Origin: Candidatus Manganitrophaceae bacterium
Lineage (GTDB): Bacteria > Nitrospirota > Nitrospiria > SBBL01 > Manganitrophaceae
Length of the DNA: 5,836 nucleotides
Direction: 5' to 3'
Assembly: GCA_004297235.1 (NCBI GenBank)
Contig: SCUR01000409.1
Coordinates: 1 to 5,836 of the forward strand
Shown here: positions 4,456 to 5,836 of the stretch, piece after piece
Layout: every line of letters starts with the position of its first letter
Numbering within the stretch: the stretch's first letter is position 1
Program-made: the position numbers and the translations under genes
The notes under the pieces: generated by a model
Databases searched by the model: none
Seen by the model: the letters and a program-made list of their open reading frames with translations, nothing else
What the model was told of the DNA's origin: nothing

Positions 4456-5836
4456 ATGCCGCAACCGCAGCAAAAAAGAAAGATGCTCGGCGAGATGCTC
4501 ATCGCCGAAGGACTGCTCTCGAACGAGCAGTTGAAGCGCGCGCTGACCGAGCAGAAGACGCACGGCGGCCGGATCGGAGTGGTGTTGAAGAGCCTGGGGC
4601 TCGTCACGGAGGACGACATCATTAAGGTCCTCGGAAAGCAGATGGGGATTCATTATGTCGATCTCTCCGGCATCATCATCGAGCCGGAGGTCATCCAGAT
4701 CATCCCCGAGATGCTGGCCCGTCGCCATCAAGTCATTCCCCTCTACAAAAAAGGGTCGGTTCTTACCTTGGCGATGGCCGATCCGCTCAACGTCTTTGCG
4801 ATCGATGATGTGAAGCGGGCGACCGGCTCCGAGGTCGAGCCGATGATGAGCAAAGAGTCGGATGTCATGAAGGCGATCGACCGCTACTACTCCGGGACCT
4901 CCTCCTTGGAAGAGGCGGCCCGCGAGGCCGACCGTCAGGGGTTCGGAACGGCCGAAGAGGGAGACGCCGTTCTCGAACTCTCGAAGCTGGCAGAGGATAC
5001 GCCGGTCGTGAAGTTCGTGAATACGATGATCACGCAGGCGATCAAAGAGGGATCGAGCGATATCCACATCGAGCCCGACGCGGATGTGCTCCGCATCCGG
5101 TTCCGGCGGGACGGTCTGCTTCGAGAGGTGATGACCGCCCCGCGTAATCTGCAATCGGGGGTCGCCTCCCGCATTAAAATCATGGCCGATCTCGACATCG
5201 CCGAGAAGCGCGTTCCCCAAGACGGAAGAATTCAGATGAAGATGGGGGACCGCGATATCGATATCCGCCTTTCAACCCTCCCGACCCTCTTCGGCGAGAA
5301 GATTGTGATGCGGCTGCTCGACAAATCGAGGCTGCTCCTTTCTCTCTCCGATCTCGGTTTCTCGAACGAGGCGCTTCAGACCTTTGAGAAGATGATCCAG
5401 CGTCCTTATGGACTGGTTTTGGTGACCGGGCCGACCGGGAGCGGCAAGACGACTACGATTTATTCGGCTTTGAAGCAACTAAGCTCGGTGGAAAAAAACA
5501 TCGTGACGATCGAAGATCCGGTCGAGTATCAGATCAAGCTGATTAATCAGGTGCCGGTCAACACGAAAGTGGGGGTGTCCTTCGCCAACGGACTCCGATC
5601 GATTTTGCGGCAGGATCCCGATATCGTGATGGTCGGCGAGATCCGAGATCGCGAGACGGCGACCATCGCCATTCAAGCCGCCCTCACCGGGCATTTGGTT
5701 TTATCGACCCTTCACACGAACGACGCCGCCGGAGCGATTGCCCGGCTTGTCGATATGGGGGTCGAGCCGTTTCTGGTTGCATCTTCTCTCATTGGGATTG
5801 CAGCTCAGAGGCTGGTTCGAAAAGTCTGCGCTGCCT
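4456..5836 (+). CDS. gspE: GspE/PulE/PilB-family assembly ATPase (T2SS or type IV pilus), 3' end outside window
   Basis: The frame stays open for 460 codons to the window edge. Family members have roughly 560-570 residues, so about 100 are missing. Residues 10-62 form two 24-residue repeats of the MshEN type (LGEMLIAEGLL...EQ and RIGVVLKSLGLV...KQ). A further N-terminal region runs to about 140. The N2 part has SSDIHIEP (Asp202, His204, Glu206). The ATPase core has Walker A GPTGSGKTT (Lys331), the Asp box EDPVEY (Glu353-Asp354), Walker B DIVMVGEIRD (Glu395) and the His box TGHLVLSTLHTND (His413, His420). The edge cuts at QRLVRKVC, probably the first cysteine of the usual zinc motif. The cytoplasmic hexamer powers pseudopilus or pilus assembly. 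Core wording (EDPVEY, RLVDMGVEPFLVASSL) leans to GspE over PilB, so the symbol is provisional. ATG 4456 is the first start after an in-frame TAG at 4420, with AAGGA 3 nt upstream, which is rather close. Confidence 0.93.
   Translation, partial: MPQPQQKRKMLGEMLIAEGLLSNEQLKRALTEQKTHGGRIGVVLKSLGLVTEDDIIKVLGKQMGIHYVDLSGIIIEPEVIQIIPEMLARRHQVIPLYKKGSVLTLAMADPLNVFAIDDVKRATGSEVEPMMSKESDVMKAIDRYYSGTSSLEEAAREADRQGFGTAEEGDAVLELSKLAEDTPVVKFVNTMITQAIKEGSSDIHIEPDADVLRIRFRRDGLLREVMTAPRNLQSGVASRIKIMADLDIAEKRVPQDGRIQMKMGDRDIDIRLSTLPTLFGEKIVMRLLDKSRLLLSLSDLGFSNEALQTFEKMIQRPYGLVLVTGPTGSGKTTTIYSALKQLSSVEKNIVTIEDPVEYQIKLINQVPVNTKVGVSFANGLRSILRQDPDIVMVGEIRDRETATIAIQAALTGHLVLSTLHTNDAAGAIARLVDMGVEPFLVASSLIGIAAQRLVRKVCAA

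Noticed and set aside
4273..5220. 315-codon open frame on the minus strand
   Set aside because: It lies almost wholly opposite the ATPase, whose motifs are unmistakable. The product is rich in His, Arg, Asp and Gly with no recognisable domain, as expected from the antisense of a GC-rich gene.
1..5836. CRISPR arrays, tRNA/rRNA, insertion sequences, defence or toxin-antitoxin systems
   Set aside because: No spaced repeats, cloverleaf sequences, transposase motifs or terminal inverted repeats were seen, and nearly all the sequence is taken up by housekeeping-type genes.

Overview
The window is about 5.8 kb of densely packed, moderately GC-rich bacterial chromosome. It holds seven protein genes: five complete and one cut at each end. 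No rRNA, tRNA, CRISPR, insertion sequence, integrase or phage gene is visible. The gene set (envelope thiol-redox and cytochrome c maturation functions, an HtrA protease, an isoprenoid-reductase-like flavoprotein, a T2SS/T4P motor ATPase) points to a Gram-negative, diderm, c-type-cytochrome-rich bacterium. Nitrospirota or a deltaproteobacterial-type lineage would fit, but that placement is an inference from gene content and style, not a sequence match.

Layout. Positions 2-2927 look like one plus-strand transcription unit: the C-terminal part of a CcmI/CycH-like TPR protein (2-436), a TlpA/ResA-like thioredoxin lipoprotein (544-1077), the membrane thiol-electron carrier CcdA (1106-1849) and a one-PDZ HtrA/DegS-like periplasmic serine protease (1881-2927). 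The three downstream gaps are 107, 28 and 31 nt. Perfect inverted repeats lie between the first and second genes, and one spans the tlpA stop codon. After a 91-nt gap comes a geranylgeranyl-reductase-family FAD oxidoreductase (3019-4149) on the same strand. A 58-codon two-helix membrane protein gene (4130-4306, minus strand) converges on it, with a 20-bp overlap of the 3' ends. Positions 4307-4455 are a divergent promoter region. From there a GspE/PilB-type ATPase (4456 onward) runs off the right edge with no stop in the window.

How the genes fit together. CcdA carries reducing equivalents from the cytoplasm across the inner membrane. The TlpA-like protein is the natural acceptor and would reduce apocytochrome c haem-binding cysteines or other envelope disulfides. 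A CcmI-like TPR protein would chaperone apocytochromes in the same pathway. HtrA adds envelope quality control. The right-hand ATPase belongs to a separate module, a type II secretion or type IV pilus motor, and its N-terminus has the 24-5-24 residue layout of a c-di-GMP-binding MshEN domain.

I found no strong case for a new biological system. The observations most worth checking are the short membrane-protein gene, the MshEN-like N-terminus with its altered first motif, and the hairpins in the redox operon.
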